Assembly: GCA_050248995.1 (NCBI GenBank)
Contig: JBFWRI010000009.1
Coordinates: 3,529 to 67,528 of the forward strand
Direction of reading: 5' to 3'
DNA: 64,000 nucleotides
From: JBFWRI01 sp050248995
Lineage (GTDB): Bacteria > Pseudomonadota > Alphaproteobacteria > JAIXQD01
This document shows positions 36,506 to 44,981 of this stretch, piece after piece. The translations under genes and the position numbers were made by a program. Position 1 is the first letter of the stretch. The number at the start of each line of letters is the position of its first letter. The notes below the pieces were generated by a model. It was not told the DNA's origin, ran no database searches, and was given only the letters and a program-made list of their open reading frames with translations.

Positions 36506-37621
36506 ATGGCCGCCTATATCATTCGCCGTCTGCTGCTCATCATACCCACCTTGCTGGGCATTATGTTGTTGAACTTCCTGCTGGTTCAGCTCGCCCCGGG
36601 TGGCCCGGTCGAACAGATGATCGCCAAGCTGCAGGGCCTTGATACCGCCGCCACAGCACGCATTGGCGGTGGAGGCAACGAAGCCGCTGGCGCCGCCACC
36701 AACATGGAGATGACAACCGAAGCCGCCGCCACAGCATCCCGCTACAAAGGTGCGCAGGGCCTGGACCCGGAATTCATCGCTGAGCTTGAGAAAATGTACG
36801 GCTTCGACAAGCCGCCGGCCGAGCGCTTTTTCCTGATGCTGAAAAATTATGCCACGCTGGATTTCGGCACCAGTTACTTCCGCGATACGCCCGTGGTTGA
36901 CCTTGTGCTGGAAAAACTGCCGGTCTCGATCTCGCTGGGCCTCTGGACCACGCTTCTGGTTTACCTTGTCTCGATCCCGCTCGGTATCCGCAAAGCTACG
37001 CGCGATGGCAGCGCGTTCGACGTGTGGACATCGACGGTCATCGTCATCGGCTATGCCATCCCGGCCTTCATGTTCGCCATCGCCCTTATTATCGTCTTCG
37101 CTGGCGGCCGCTTCTTCGACTGGTTCCCGCTGCGCGGCCTGACGTCCGATAATTTCGCCGATCTGGCATGGTGGCAGCAGGTGGGCGATTACCTGTGGCA
37201 CATCACCCTGCCCGTTCTGGCCATGGTCATCGGCGGCTTCGCCTCGCTGACATTCCTGACCAAGAATTCGTTCATCGAGGAAATCAACAAGCAATACGTG
37301 CTGACCGCACGCGCCAAGGGCCTACCCGAACGCAAGGTGCTATATGGCCACGTGTTCCGCAACGCGATGCTGATTGTTATCGCCGGCCTGCCGGCGGCCT
37401 TTATCGGCATCCTGTTCACTAGTTCGCTGCTGATCGAGGTCGTGTTTTCGCTGGATGGCCTCGGCCTGCTCAGCTTTGAAGCCGCAATTGGCCGCGATTA
37501 TCCTGTTCTGTTTGGCACGTTGTTCATCTTCACGCTGATTGGCCTGCTGGTGAACCTGATTGGCGACATTATTTATATGCTGGTCGACCCCCGCATCAAC
37601 TTCAACGCGGGGCAGCAATGA
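36506..37621 (+). CDS. yejB: Peptide ABC transporter permease YejB-like
   Basis: 371 residues with the permease fold of binding-protein-dependent transporters, about six helices. It opens with an RRLLLIIPTLLGIMLLNF helix. The cytoplasmic EAA-type loop, around ARAKGLPERKVLYGHVFRNA, is visible. A long Ala/Thr-rich loop (about 45-80) follows the first helix and seems to be a family feature. It overlaps yejE by 4 bases. Confidence 0.9.
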   Translation: MAAYIIRRLLLIIPTLLGIMLLNFLLVQLAPGGPVEQMIAKLQGLDTAATARIGGGGNEAAGAATNMEMTTEAAATASRYKGAQGLDPEFIAELEKMYGFDKPPAERFFLMLKNYATLDFGTSYFRDTPVVDLVLEKLPVSISLGLWTTLLVYLVSIPLGIRKATRDGSAFDVWTSTVIVIGYAIPAFMFAIALIIVFAGGRFFDWFPLRGLTSDNFADLAWWQQVGDYLWHITLPVLAMVIGGFASLTFLTKNSFIEEINKQYVLTARAKGLPERKVLYGHVFRNAMLIVIAGLPAAFIGILFTSSLLIEVVFSLDGLGLLSFEAAIGRDYPVLFGTLFIFTLIGLLVNLIGDIIYMLVDPRINFNAGQQ

Positions 37622-38679
37622 CGTCGCGTCTTTCCCCCTTGGCACAACGCCGCCTTGCCCAGTTCCGCGCCAACCGCCGTGGCCGCATCGCGCTGTGGAT
37701 CGTGTGCATCATCTTCGCCATCACGCTGGTGGCCGAAGTGGTGGCGAACGATCGCCCCCTGCTGGTGAAATTCGACGGTGCCTATTATATGCCGCTGCTG
37801 AAGGACTACCCTGAAACGCACTGGGGCGGCGATTTCCCGACGCCAACGAACTATCGCGACCCCTATGTGCAGGAACTGATCGCCGCCAAGGGCTGGGCCG
37901 TGTGGCCGCCTATCCCGTTCGCGGCGGAAACCATCAACTACAACCTGCCACAGCCTGCGCCCTCGCCGCCCGACTCCGTCAACTGGCTTGGCACCGACGA
38001 CCAGGGGCGCGATGTTCTGGCGCGCCTTATCTACGGCCTGCGCCTGTCCATTCTGTTCGGGCTGACGCTGACGATACTGGCCAGCATCATCGGTGTTCTG
38101 GCGGGCGGCATCCAGGGCTTCTTCGGCGGCTGGGTTGATTTGCTAGGTCAGCGCTTCATCGAAATATGGTCCGGCCTGCCGGTGCTTTTTCTGCTGATTA
38201 TCCTGTCGTCGCTGGTGCAGCCCAACTTCTTCTGGCTGCTGTTGCTGCTGCTGGTTTTCAGCTGGATGAACCTGACCGGCGTCGTGCGCGCTGAATTCTT
38301 GCGCGCACGCAACTTTGATTATGTAAAAGCCGCCCGCGCCATGGGCATCAGCAATATCGTGATTGCCGTACGCCACGTGCTGCCGAATGCGATGGTGGCA
38401 ACGCTGACATTCCTGCCGTTCCAGCTGACGGGTGCCATCACCACGCTGACGGCGCTGGATTTCCTTGGCTTCGGTATGCCACCCGGCACACCCAGCCTTG
38501 GCGAACTGCTGGCGCAGGGCAAAAACAACATCGAAGCGCCGTGGCTGGGCCTGACCGCGTTCCTCACGTTGTCGATCCTATTGTCGCTGCTAGTCTTTGT
38601 CGGCGAAGCTGTGCGCGATGCGTTTGATCCACGCAAGACGAGCGCACGCGCGAGTGGTACAACAGGAGCGCGCAAATGA
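37618..38679 (+). CDS. yejE: Peptide ABC transporter permease YejE-like
   Basis: 353 residues, the second permease. It has an N-terminal helix, a long periplasmic loop with WGGDFPTPTNYRDPY and a C-terminal permease domain whose EAA-like loop contains KAARAMGISN. YejB and YejE together form the channel. It overlaps yejB and yejF by 4 bases each. Confidence 0.9.
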   Translation: MTSRLSPLAQRRLAQFRANRRGRIALWIVCIIFAITLVAEVVANDRPLLVKFDGAYYMPLLKDYPETHWGGDFPTPTNYRDPYVQELIAAKGWAVWPPIPFAAETINYNLPQPAPSPPDSVNWLGTDDQGRDVLARLIYGLRLSILFGLTLTILASIIGVLAGGIQGFFGGWVDLLGQRFIEIWSGLPVLFLLIILSSLVQPNFFWLLLLLLVFSWMNLTGVVRAEFLRARNFDYVKAARAMGISNIVIAVRHVLPNAMVATLTFLPFQLTGAITTLTALDFLGFGMPPGTPSLGELLAQGKNNIEAPWLGLTAFLTLSILLSLLVFVGEAVRDAFDPRKTSARASGTTGARK

Positions 38680-40259
38680 GCCTCTTGTCAGTTTCCAACC
38701 TTGCCATCGCCTTCGGCAACACAACTGTGGTACACGACACGTCTTTTACGCTTGATAAGGGGCAAACGCTGGCCATTGTCGGCGAATCCGGCAGTGGCAA
38801 GTCGGTAACGGCACTGTCGATCATGGGTCTGCTGCCCGGCAATGCCCGCTGTACTGGCAGCGTGATGTTTAATGGCACCGAGATGCTAAACGCGCCGGAA
38901 ACGGCGCTGCAGAAGTTCCGGGGTCATAGCGTTGCCATGATTTTCCAGGAGCCGATGACGGCTCTTAACCCGCTCCACACGGTTGAAAAGCAAATCGCCG
39001 AAATGCTGTGGCTGCATAAAGGGCTGGAAGCCAAAGCGGCGCGCCCCGAAGTGCTGCGCCTGCTGCAGCGCGTCGGCATTCCCAACGCCGAACAGCGCCT
39101 GAAGGCCTACCCGCACGAACTGTCAGGCGGCCAGCGCCAGCGCGTGATGATTGCCATCGCTCTGGCCGCCGACCCCGATATCCTGATTGCCGACGAACCC
39201 ACAACGGCGCTCGACGTAACAATTCAAGCGCAGATTCTTGACCTGCTGAAGGAGCTGCAACGCGAGCGCAATATGGCGTTGCTACTGATTACGCACGACC
39301 TACACATTGTGCGCAAGATGGCCGCCAAGAAAGATGACAGGGTGGCCGTCATGCGCGACGGCGCGGTGGTTGAAAACGGCAGCTGCGCGCAAATCTTCGT
39401 TGCACCGCGCCATGAATACACAAAAATGCTGCTGGCGGCCGAACCTGATGGCGCGCCCGCACCGGTTGCGCCTGCAGCGCCGGTGGTTGTGCAGGCCAGG
39501 AACGTGCGCGTGCATTACCCCATCAAAGCCGGCCTGTTGCGCCGTACGGTTGATGTTGTAAAAGCCGTTGAAGATATCTCGTTCACGCTGCACAGCGGTG
39601 AAACGCTGGGTATCGTCGGCGAATCCGGCAGTGGCAAATCATCGCTGGTGCAGGCGCTGTTGCGCCTCAATGCGTTTACCGGCGAAGTCAGCATTAACAA
39701 CGAGCGATTTGACATGCTGCAGGGCCGCAAGCTGCGCGCCGCGCGCCGCAACGTGCAGATGGTGTTCCAGGATCCATTTGCCAGCCTGTCGCCGCGCATG
39801 TCGGTCGGCGATATCATCCTTGAAGGGCCGCGCTGGCATGAACCGCACGCAACCAGGACCGAGCTGGAAGCCCGCCTGCTGGAAGCCATGGATACCGTGG
39901 GTCTGACGCCCGATATGGCGCACCGCTATCCGCATGAATTCAGCGGCGGCCAACGCCAGCGCATCGCCATTGCCCGCGCTCTGATCCTGCGGCCCAAGCT
40001 GCTGGTGCTGGACGAGCCCACCAGCGCGCTTGATCGCAGCGTGCAGAAACAGGTGCTGGACCTGCTGCGTGATGTGCAGGCCAAAACCGGCACCGCTTAT
40101 CTGTTCATTAGCCATGACCTTGCGGTTATCCGCGCCGTGTCGCATCGCGTGATTGTGATGAAAAACGGGGAAGTTGTGGAAGCCGGCGCCACCGCCGACG
40201 TGCTGCAGAACCCGAAAACCGATTACACCAAGGCGCTGCTGGAAGCGGCGTTTGATTAA
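38676..40259 (+). CDS. yejF: Peptide ABC transporter ATPase YejF-like, two domains
   Basis: 527 residues with two ATP-binding domains in one chain. Each has a Walker A GESGSGKS (first near residue 37, second near 320), and LSGGQRQR or FSGGQRQR signatures. Walker B segments are ILIADEPTTALD and LLVLDEPTSALD. This fused ATPase is typical of the Yej system. The end overlaps the LD-carboxypeptidase gene on the opposite strand by 4 bases. Confidence 0.92.
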   Translation: MSLLSVSNLAIAFGNTTVVHDTSFTLDKGQTLAIVGESGSGKSVTALSIMGLLPGNARCTGSVMFNGTEMLNAPETALQKFRGHSVAMIFQEPMTALNPLHTVEKQIAEMLWLHKGLEAKAARPEVLRLLQRVGIPNAEQRLKAYPHELSGGQRQRVMIAIALAADPDILIADEPTTALDVTIQAQILDLLKELQRERNMALLLITHDLHIVRKMAAKKDDRVAVMRDGAVVENGSCAQIFVAPRHEYTKMLLAAEPDGAPAPVAPAAPVVVQARNVRVHYPIKAGLLRRTVDVVKAVEDISFTLHSGETLGIVGESGSGKSSLVQALLRLNAFTGEVSINNERFDMLQGRKLRAARRNVQMVFQDPFASLSPRMSVGDIILEGPRWHEPHATRTELEARLLEAMDTVGLTPDMAHRYPHEFSGGQRQRIAIARALILRPKLLVLDEPTSALDRSVQKQVLDLLRDVQAKTGTAYLFISHDLAVIRAVSHRVIVMKNGEVVEAGATADVLQNPKTDYTKALLEAAFD

Positions 40260-41059
40260 ATCTTCCCAAACGGCACGATCTTATTCTCGGCATCATGGCC
40301 AATATCGGCGCGGCCAAGGTACGGAATTCCGGTCTTTTTACACCAACGTTCAACAATTTGTTCGGGCGTTTCGCCAAAGTCATGTTCGTTATCGGGGATG
40401 GCGCTAACGCGGCCCAGCCGGATGCCCGCCACGCCCTTCATGCGCGGTGCATTCATGATGCCGAACATCGCGCGGTCGATGGCATACAGGTGCTCGCCCA
40501 CTTCTTCCAGCATCACAACATGCCCGTCGAGCTTGGGCATCCACGGCGTAGCGGCAAGGTTTGCCAGAATCTGTATGGTGAAAGCGGCATGCGGCAACCC
40601 GTCGTTGCAGCTGCCTTCAAGCCCACTACCATCAAGAAAATAGCCGATGGCGCGCTGCACGGCGGCATCGCTGCCATAATCGCCATCCATCGTCATCGGG
40701 CCATGCACGCACTTGCCGATACCGTTCTTGTACAGCGCTGCCAGCATAAAGCCCGCGTCACTGTACCCAAGGTATGTCTTGTTGCGGGCGTTGTCGTTCA
40801 GCTGCGGCAGGACATCATCGACGATACGGCAAACGCCGTAACCACCGCGCGCAAACCACACCGCGCTGTAGTCCGGGCTGTTGGCAGCTTCAATGAATGC
40901 AGCGGCACGCGCTGCGTCAGGGCCGGCAAAATGGCCGTGACGCTGCGTGGCCAACGGGTGATAATCGATCGATAGACCGCGCGCAGCCGCCATGGCCGTT
41001 ACAGAGGCCGGGATATCGGCTTTTACCGGGCAGCTGGGCGCAACAACAGCGATTTTCAT
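40256..41059 (-). CDS. ldcA: LD-carboxypeptidase, S66 family
   Basis: 267 residues. S66 peptidases remove the terminal D-alanine from murein tetrapeptides in the cytoplasm. The nucleophile is Ser100 in GYSDAGF, preceded by FARGGYGVCRI. The acidic residue lies in VMLEEVGEHLYAIDR, and the histidine in GHDAENKIVPFG near the end. No signal peptide is present. It is next to yejF and mpl, forming a murein-recycling group. Start by the only good in-frame ATG. Confidence 0.88.
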   Translation of the reverse strand: MKIAVVAPSCPVKADIPASVTAMAAARGLSIDYHPLATQRHGHFAGPDAARAAAFIEAANSPDYSAVWFARGGYGVCRIVDDVLPQLNDNARNKTYLGYSDAGFMLAALYKNGIGKCVHGPMTMDGDYGSDAAVQRAIGYFLDGSGLEGSCNDGLPHAAFTIQILANLAATPWMPKLDGHVVMLEEVGEHLYAIDRAMFGIMNAPRMKGVAGIRLGRVSAIPDNEHDFGETPEQIVERWCKKTGIPYLGRADIGHDAENKIVPFGKI

Positions 41060-41110
41060 CCACAGACCTTTTCGGTTGCCATATTGTTCTTATCCTTATA
41101 GCTTCGAAAC

Positions 41111-42526
41111 ATGAATCGAGACAGACCCTATTTCTTCTGTGGCATAGGCGGCAGCGGTATGATGCCACTGGCGTTAACGCTAAAGGAAAAGGGCTGTGAT
41201 GTGGAAGGCTCTGATCGCTCGCTGGATCAGGGCCGCACCAAAAGCAAGTTCAGTTTCCTGCGCGATAACGGTATCAAACTGCACGCGCAGGACGGCAGCG
41301 GGCTGACGAACGCCAGCCAGATTCTGGTCACTTCGGCCGCTGTCGAGGAGAGCGTGCCCGACGTGGTAAAAGCGCGCGAGCTGGGATGCGAGATCGTCAC
41401 TCGCGCCCAGCTACTGGCCAGCCTGTTCAACGCCGCGCCCTATAACATCGCAGTCGCTGGCACCAGCGGTAAGTCAACCGTCACCGGCATGATCGGCTGG
41501 ATTCTGCACAGTGTCGGGCGCGAACCTACCGTGATGAATGGCGCCGTGATGAAGAACTTCGTCACCGATGATGTGCCGTTCGCCAGCGCCCTTGTTGGCA
41601 GTGACGACCTGATGGTGGCCGAAGTCGATGAAAGCGACGGCTCGATCGCCTATTACAACCCGCACATCGCCGTGCTGAATAACATCGCATTCGACCACAA
41701 GCCGCTGGACGAGCTGCGCCAGCTGTTCGGCGACTTCGTGAAGCGCTCGGAATTCGCCATCCTGAATTTGGATAATCCCGATACAGCCGCGCTGGCTGGC
41801 CAGTTGTCACCCGAAAAGGAATTCACCTTCAGCCTTGATAACCCCAAGGCCGATCTTGTCGCCAGCGAGATCGTGCCGTCGGCCGAGGGCATATCCTTCA
41901 AGGTCACCAACAACCGCAACGGCAAGACATGGCCCGTCAGCCTGGTGATTCCGGGCCGCCATAACGTCGCCAACGCGCTGGCTGCCATGGCCGCCACGCT
42001 GGCCTATGACGTTCTGGTGCGCGATGCCGCCGACGCCCTGAACAAGTTCAAGGGTATCCGCCGCCGGCTGGAACTGATCGGCACGGCGGGCGGCGTCACC
42101 ATCATCGATGATTTCGCCCATAACCCCGACAAGATCAACGCCATGATGCAGACGCTGCACCAGTTTCCGGGCCGCGTGCTGGTGATGTTCCAGCCGCACG
42201 GTTTCGGGCCCCTGCGCCTGATGCGCAAGGAGCTGGTGCAAACCTTTATCGATAACCTGCGTCCCGATGACGTGCTGCTGATGCCCGACCCGGTCTATTA
42301 CGGTGGCACCACAAACCGCACCGTCACCAGCGTTGATCTGGTGAACGATATCACGGCCGCCGGGCGAAACGCCATTTACTGCACCGACCGCGATGCCTGC
42401 GGCGACAAGCTGGTGGATATCGTGCAGCCCGGCGACCGTATCGTGGTGATGGGCGCCCGCGACGATACCCTGCCCCAGTTCGCCCGCGAGCTGCTGGACC
42501 GCATTGAAAAGCGCGCCGCCGCCTGA
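41111..42526 (+). CDS. mpl: UDP-N-acetylmuramate:tripeptide ligase, Mpl-like Mur ligase
   Basis: 471 residues with the Mur ligase layout: N-terminal nucleotide-sugar domain (FCGIGGSGMMPLA), ATP site GTSGKSTVTGM, and C-terminal domain with IDDFAHNPDKINAMM. Mpl joins recycled L-Ala-D-Glu-meso-DAP peptide to UDP-MurNAc. MurC is the nearest relative; the choice of Mpl rests on the neighbours ldcA and yej and on the absence of mur biosynthesis genes nearby. It is divergent from ldcA with about 50 bases between starts. Confidence 0.75.
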   Translation: MNRDRPYFFCGIGGSGMMPLALTLKEKGCDVEGSDRSLDQGRTKSKFSFLRDNGIKLHAQDGSGLTNASQILVTSAAVEESVPDVVKARELGCEIVTRAQLLASLFNAAPYNIAVAGTSGKSTVTGMIGWILHSVGREPTVMNGAVMKNFVTDDVPFASALVGSDDLMVAEVDESDGSIAYYNPHIAVLNNIAFDHKPLDELRQLFGDFVKRSEFAILNLDNPDTAALAGQLSPEKEFTFSLDNPKADLVASEIVPSAEGISFKVTNNRNGKTWPVSLVIPGRHNVANALAAMAATLAYDVLVRDAADALNKFKGIRRRLELIGTAGGVTIIDDFAHNPDKINAMMQTLHQFPGRVLVMFQPHGFGPLRLMRKELVQTFIDNLRPDDVLLMPDPVYYGGTTNRTVTSVDLVNDITAAGRNAIYCTDRDACGDKLVDIVQPGDRIVVMGARDDTLPQFARELLDRIEKRAAA

Positions 42527-42529
42527 ACA

Positions 42530-42598
42530 CTTGCAAATGCAAGCAACCACTTAGGCTGCAATTAACCTAAAACTATCTATTTTCAATATAATTGAAGG
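42530..42598 (+). promoter_or_regulatory. AT-rich leader with two inverted repeats
   Basis: CTTGCA and TGCAAG at 42530-42543 form an inverted repeat with a 2-base spacer, and TTCAA with TTGAA at 42582-42596 forms another with a 5-base spacer. The second ends just before the ATG of the protease-like gene. The ribosome-site-like GAAGG touches the ATG, which is closer than usual. They may be operators, but the evidence is only symmetry. Confidence 0.3.
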
Positions 42599-43168
42599 AT
42601 GAACGCGCCTTACAACCGCCAATACAGCATTGCCTTGCTGTCGCATTACATTGCCGCGCTGGAAAATGCCGACCGGTTTTCCATTTCAAACCTCGTCATG
42701 TTTAACGGCGAGAAGCAGGGTCTTTTTAAACGGCTGCAACATGATGTTGCCGAGGCTCCTACAAAAACCCATTTGGTCTATCTTTCCCGGGAACTGTCCG
42801 GCAGCCAGCACCTTCACGCCGTCGCTCTTTCTATTGACCCTTCAACAAGGGCTATCAGCTTCCAGGACCCCTATGGCACGAAGGCAGACGCTGAAATGCG
42901 CGAAGCACTTGAGAAAACCTTCCCAGGCTTCTCTTTTACCGACTCGGCCGGACAACAGCAGTATGACGCCACCAGTTGCGCAGTTATTACCGTCGACAAT
43001 CTTGTCCGTATGGCCCGGGGGATCCCCCTACAGGAACGGCCTGACGTAGCAGCGCTTTGTGCAGCACATGCTCGTGATCTTGATCCAGCGACGATCCTAA
43101 CACCCAAGCAGGCCAACCCCTTTGTACCCCGGGATAGAAGCCGGAAGTTCGACATAACTAGCTGCTAA
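42599..43168 (+). CDS. Putative clan CE cysteine protease, Ulp1-like
   Basis: 189 residues, no signal peptide. Four residues have the order and spacing of Ulp1/YopJ-type cysteine proteases: His73, Asp90 17 residues later, Gln121, and Cys127 six residues after the Gln. In yeast Ulp1 the triad is His514, Asp531, Cys580 with Gln574, that is +17 and 6. The blocks read HAVALSIDPS, ISFQDPYG and QQYDATSCAV, matching the pattern strand-turn-Asp and Gln-x5-Cys. The cysteine is followed by Ala, where Gly is usual. Such proteins remove SUMO or ubiquitin-like proteins, or acetylate host proteins. This is a by-eye match; true function is unproven. Leader and start are odd (see neighbour entry). Confidence 0.5.
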   Translation: MNAPYNRQYSIALLSHYIAALENADRFSISNLVMFNGEKQGLFKRLQHDVAEAPTKTHLVYLSRELSGSQHLHAVALSIDPSTRAISFQDPYGTKADAEMREALEKTFPGFSFTDSAGQQQYDATSCAVITVDNLVRMARGIPLQERPDVAALCAAHARDLDPATILTPKQANPFVPRDRSRKFDITSC

Positions 43169-43171
43169 AGC

Positions 43172-43201
43172 AAAAACGCCGCCTGAAAAGGCGGCGTTTT
43201 G
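43172..43201. terminator. Bidirectional intrinsic terminator
   Basis: ACGCCGCC at 43176-43183 pairs with GGCGGCGT at 43190-43197 around a TGAAAA loop, with A-rich and T-rich flanks. It lies between the protease-like gene (+) and marR (-) and can serve both. Confidence 0.85.
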
Positions 43202-43221
43202 TATTCTGTATCGAACGCTGA

Positions 43222-43641
43222 TTAAGCGGCGACTTCGTCGCTGAAATCCTCGCCGCCCATATCTTCGTCGAACATGGTGAGGATATCGTCCTTGATGGTC
43301 TCGTTCTGCACGGTGTTTTGTGCCTGCTTGATCATCGTCGCGAAATCGGTCAGGTAGACGCTGCCTTTCATGGTGCGCTGGACGATCACGTTGCGGCGGT
43401 CTTCGTCGTCGCGCTTGCGGCGGATAAAGCCCAGCTCGCCCAGGCGGTCCAGGGCACGGCTGATGGCCGGCTTCGAGATATTCAGTTCAGCGGCCAGGCC
43501 ACGAACCGTGTGTTGCTTGTCTGAAAGGTAAACCGTCAGCATCAAAGCCATTTGGCGTGCGGAAAGATCCGGGGCGTCGCTGCGAACTGATGCCACCAGA
43601 GCGTTACGCCACAGGGCCAATGCTTGCAAATCCGATGACAT
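43222..43641 (-). CDS. MarR-family transcriptional regulator
   Basis: 139 residues from the ATG at 43639-43641, which follows an AAGGAG site. A longer frame to 43689 adds a charged leader of 16 residues that does not look real. The winged helix is clear: HTVRGLAAELNISKPAISRALDRLGELGFIRRKRD, with wing residues next. The acidic C-terminus ends in MFDEDMGGEDFSDE. MarR proteins bind palindromic operators and often repress themselves. A 14-base palindrome lies 74-87 bases upstream of this start. Confidence 0.85.
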   Translation of the reverse strand: MSSDLQALALWRNALVASVRSDAPDLSARQMALMLTVYLSDKQHTVRGLAAELNISKPAISRALDRLGELGFIRRKRDDEDRRNVIVQRTMKGSVYLTDFATMIKQAQNTVQNETIKDDILTMFDEDMGGEDFSDEVAA

Positions 43642-43714
43642 TTCGTGCTCCTTTTCCTGAGACGCCTCTCGGCGCCACTCCCTTTCCAATAGCGCAACAT
43701 GCGCCGGTGGAAAA

Positions 43715-43728
43715 GGTTAAATTTAACC
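43715..43728. promoter_or_regulatory. Perfect 14-base palindrome, likely MarR operator
   Basis: GGTTAAATTTAACC reads the same on both strands. It lies in the gap upstream of the MarR gene, where such regulators bind. TTAACCAT, which also resembles a CtrA half-site, overlaps its right arm. Autoregulation of the MarR gene is the simplest reading. Confidence 0.5.
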
Positions 43729-43829
43729 ATCATATTAAAGCCGATTATCCGCTTGCCAAGATGATTCTTTATTTTCCTAAGGAAATACGGTAGCGGAGCC
43801 TTTAAGTTTCTTAAAATTAACCACTTTTT

Positions 43830-44081
43830 CTAATCTACCTCTGGGGTACAGCGCACGCTGACAGCCTGTCCAGCACCCTCAACCATACAGAAGCTAACCT
43901 GCCCCGTGCCGTTGTTGACCCGAAATACCCCCACGTTGGCGGTCTCATTGCTGTGGGCTACCAGGGTATAGGGCCCCGTACGCTGGGCCTCGGCCGGCTG
44001 GTAAAAGGCTACAAGAGCCACAACCGTCAGGGCCAACAGGGTCGCATAAAAAGGCAGGTTTTTCTGGATGGCAGGACGCAT
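43830..44081 (-). CDS. Small exported protein
   Basis: 83 residues from the ATG at 44079-44081, which has an AAAGGAG site. A frame starting at 44114 adds 11 residues without such a site. The N-terminus is basic, then a hydrophobic helix LALTVVALVAFYQPAEAQ, which looks like a signal peptide with cleavage after EAQ or a membrane anchor. Two cysteines in the mature part (SFCMVEG, VRCTPEV) could form a disulfide. Function unknown. Confidence 0.65.
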   Translation of the reverse strand: MRPAIQKNLPFYATLLALTVVALVAFYQPAEAQRTGPYTLVAHSNETANVGVFRVNNGTGQVSFCMVEGAGQAVSVRCTPEVD

Positions 44082-44192
44082 CGCAATCTCCTTTGATTTC
44101 AGGCAGGTTAGCATGCGTTTTCAGATTCTCTAAGGGGGTCGGGCCATTAATCGTCCGGCATTTTATGGAAGATTAGCAAAATCTTTGCCCCG

Positions 44193-44819
44193 ATGGCGTT
44201 TAGTAAAGAAATGCCGCGTTTTGCCGTCTTCCACACGTCAAATCATGTGAAATGCCCTCAGGTTATCCTGAATCGGGCTGACACTAACGGCAATCCTGTC
44301 GAACTGAAGGCGCGCGTCGAACTTATCGATTTCCCCCACGAACTGGCCCTGCTGCAGCACATCGCCGCAGCCGCAAAGCCGCCCCTCGCCTACATGATTT
44401 TCGCCGATGATGTGCCCGACACCCATATTCTTGCTTTGTGCGGCGATGACCACGATTTGCATCTGACCATCCTTGCCGGAAAAGTTGTGTCCAAAACGCA
44501 TCACGATAACCGCCTGCGCAGCAAAGCGTTGGTCACGGTTGGCAGCCGCGTCTTCCGCGCCCGCGCATCCGATATCGTGTATGCGCTTGATGATGTGAAA
44601 AAGCTGAAAACGTTGAAGCGCCTGCATAACCATAATTCGCTCACCACACCGCGCCCGTTCGTGCGCGGCGAAATATCAGCGCCGCTGACCATGCGCTATA
44701 TCGAAGGGTTCTATGCTTACACACGGCGCCAATTGCCATGGCGGCGCCCGGCCGTCCAGCAGCCCCAGACATCCACAGCCGACATCAGCACAGAAGCTGC
44801 CAGCCCAGCCTTAGTCTAG
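44193..44819 (+). CDS. Hypothetical protein
   Basis: 208 residues without signal peptide or membrane segment. The central part is beta-rich with LHLTILAGKVV and ALVTVGSRVFRARASDIVYALDD. The C-terminal tail is Pro/Ala/Ser-rich and looks disordered. Family unknown to me. Its last 9 bases overlap the stop of the Trm112-like gene on the other strand. Confidence 0.62.
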   Translation: MAFSKEMPRFAVFHTSNHVKCPQVILNRADTNGNPVELKARVELIDFPHELALLQHIAAAAKPPLAYMIFADDVPDTHILALCGDDHDLHLTILAGKVVSKTHHDNRLRSKALVTVGSRVFRARASDIVYALDDVKKLKTLKRLHNHNSLTTPRPFVRGEISAPLTMRYIEGFYAYTRRQLPWRRPAVQQPQTSTADISTEAASPALV

Positions 44820-44981
44820 ACGTCGTGCCACGCTGGCCACCAGCAGCGGCACGCCTTCTTTTACCGGGAACGCCAGTTTTGCTGCACGCGACACCAGCTC
44901 CTGTTTAGCCGCATCATATTCCAGTGCGGTTTTCGTCACTGGGCATACCAGCAGCGCCAACATTTCAGCATTCGGCTTCAT
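44811..44981 (-). CDS. Trm112-like zinc-ribbon protein
   Basis: 56 residues, missed by usual length cut-offs. The sequence LLVCPVTKTALEYD, then ELVSRAAKLAFPVKEGVPLLV, matches the short UPF0434/YcaR (Trm112-like) family. In that family CPV-x-K starts a small zinc or zinc-like fold, and here only one Cys is visible. The start overlaps the stop of the Lon-N gene by one base (TGATG), so it is translationally coupled. In several Proteobacteria this family lies beside lipid A or kdsB genes; here it follows Lon-N and YbbN. Confidence 0.82.
   Translation of the reverse strand: MKPNAEMLALLVCPVTKTALEYDAAKQELVSRAAKLAFPVKEGVPLLVASVARRLD

Noticed and set aside
36452..37294. 280-residue open frame on the minus strand
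   Set aside because: Antisense to yejB, which has clear permease features.
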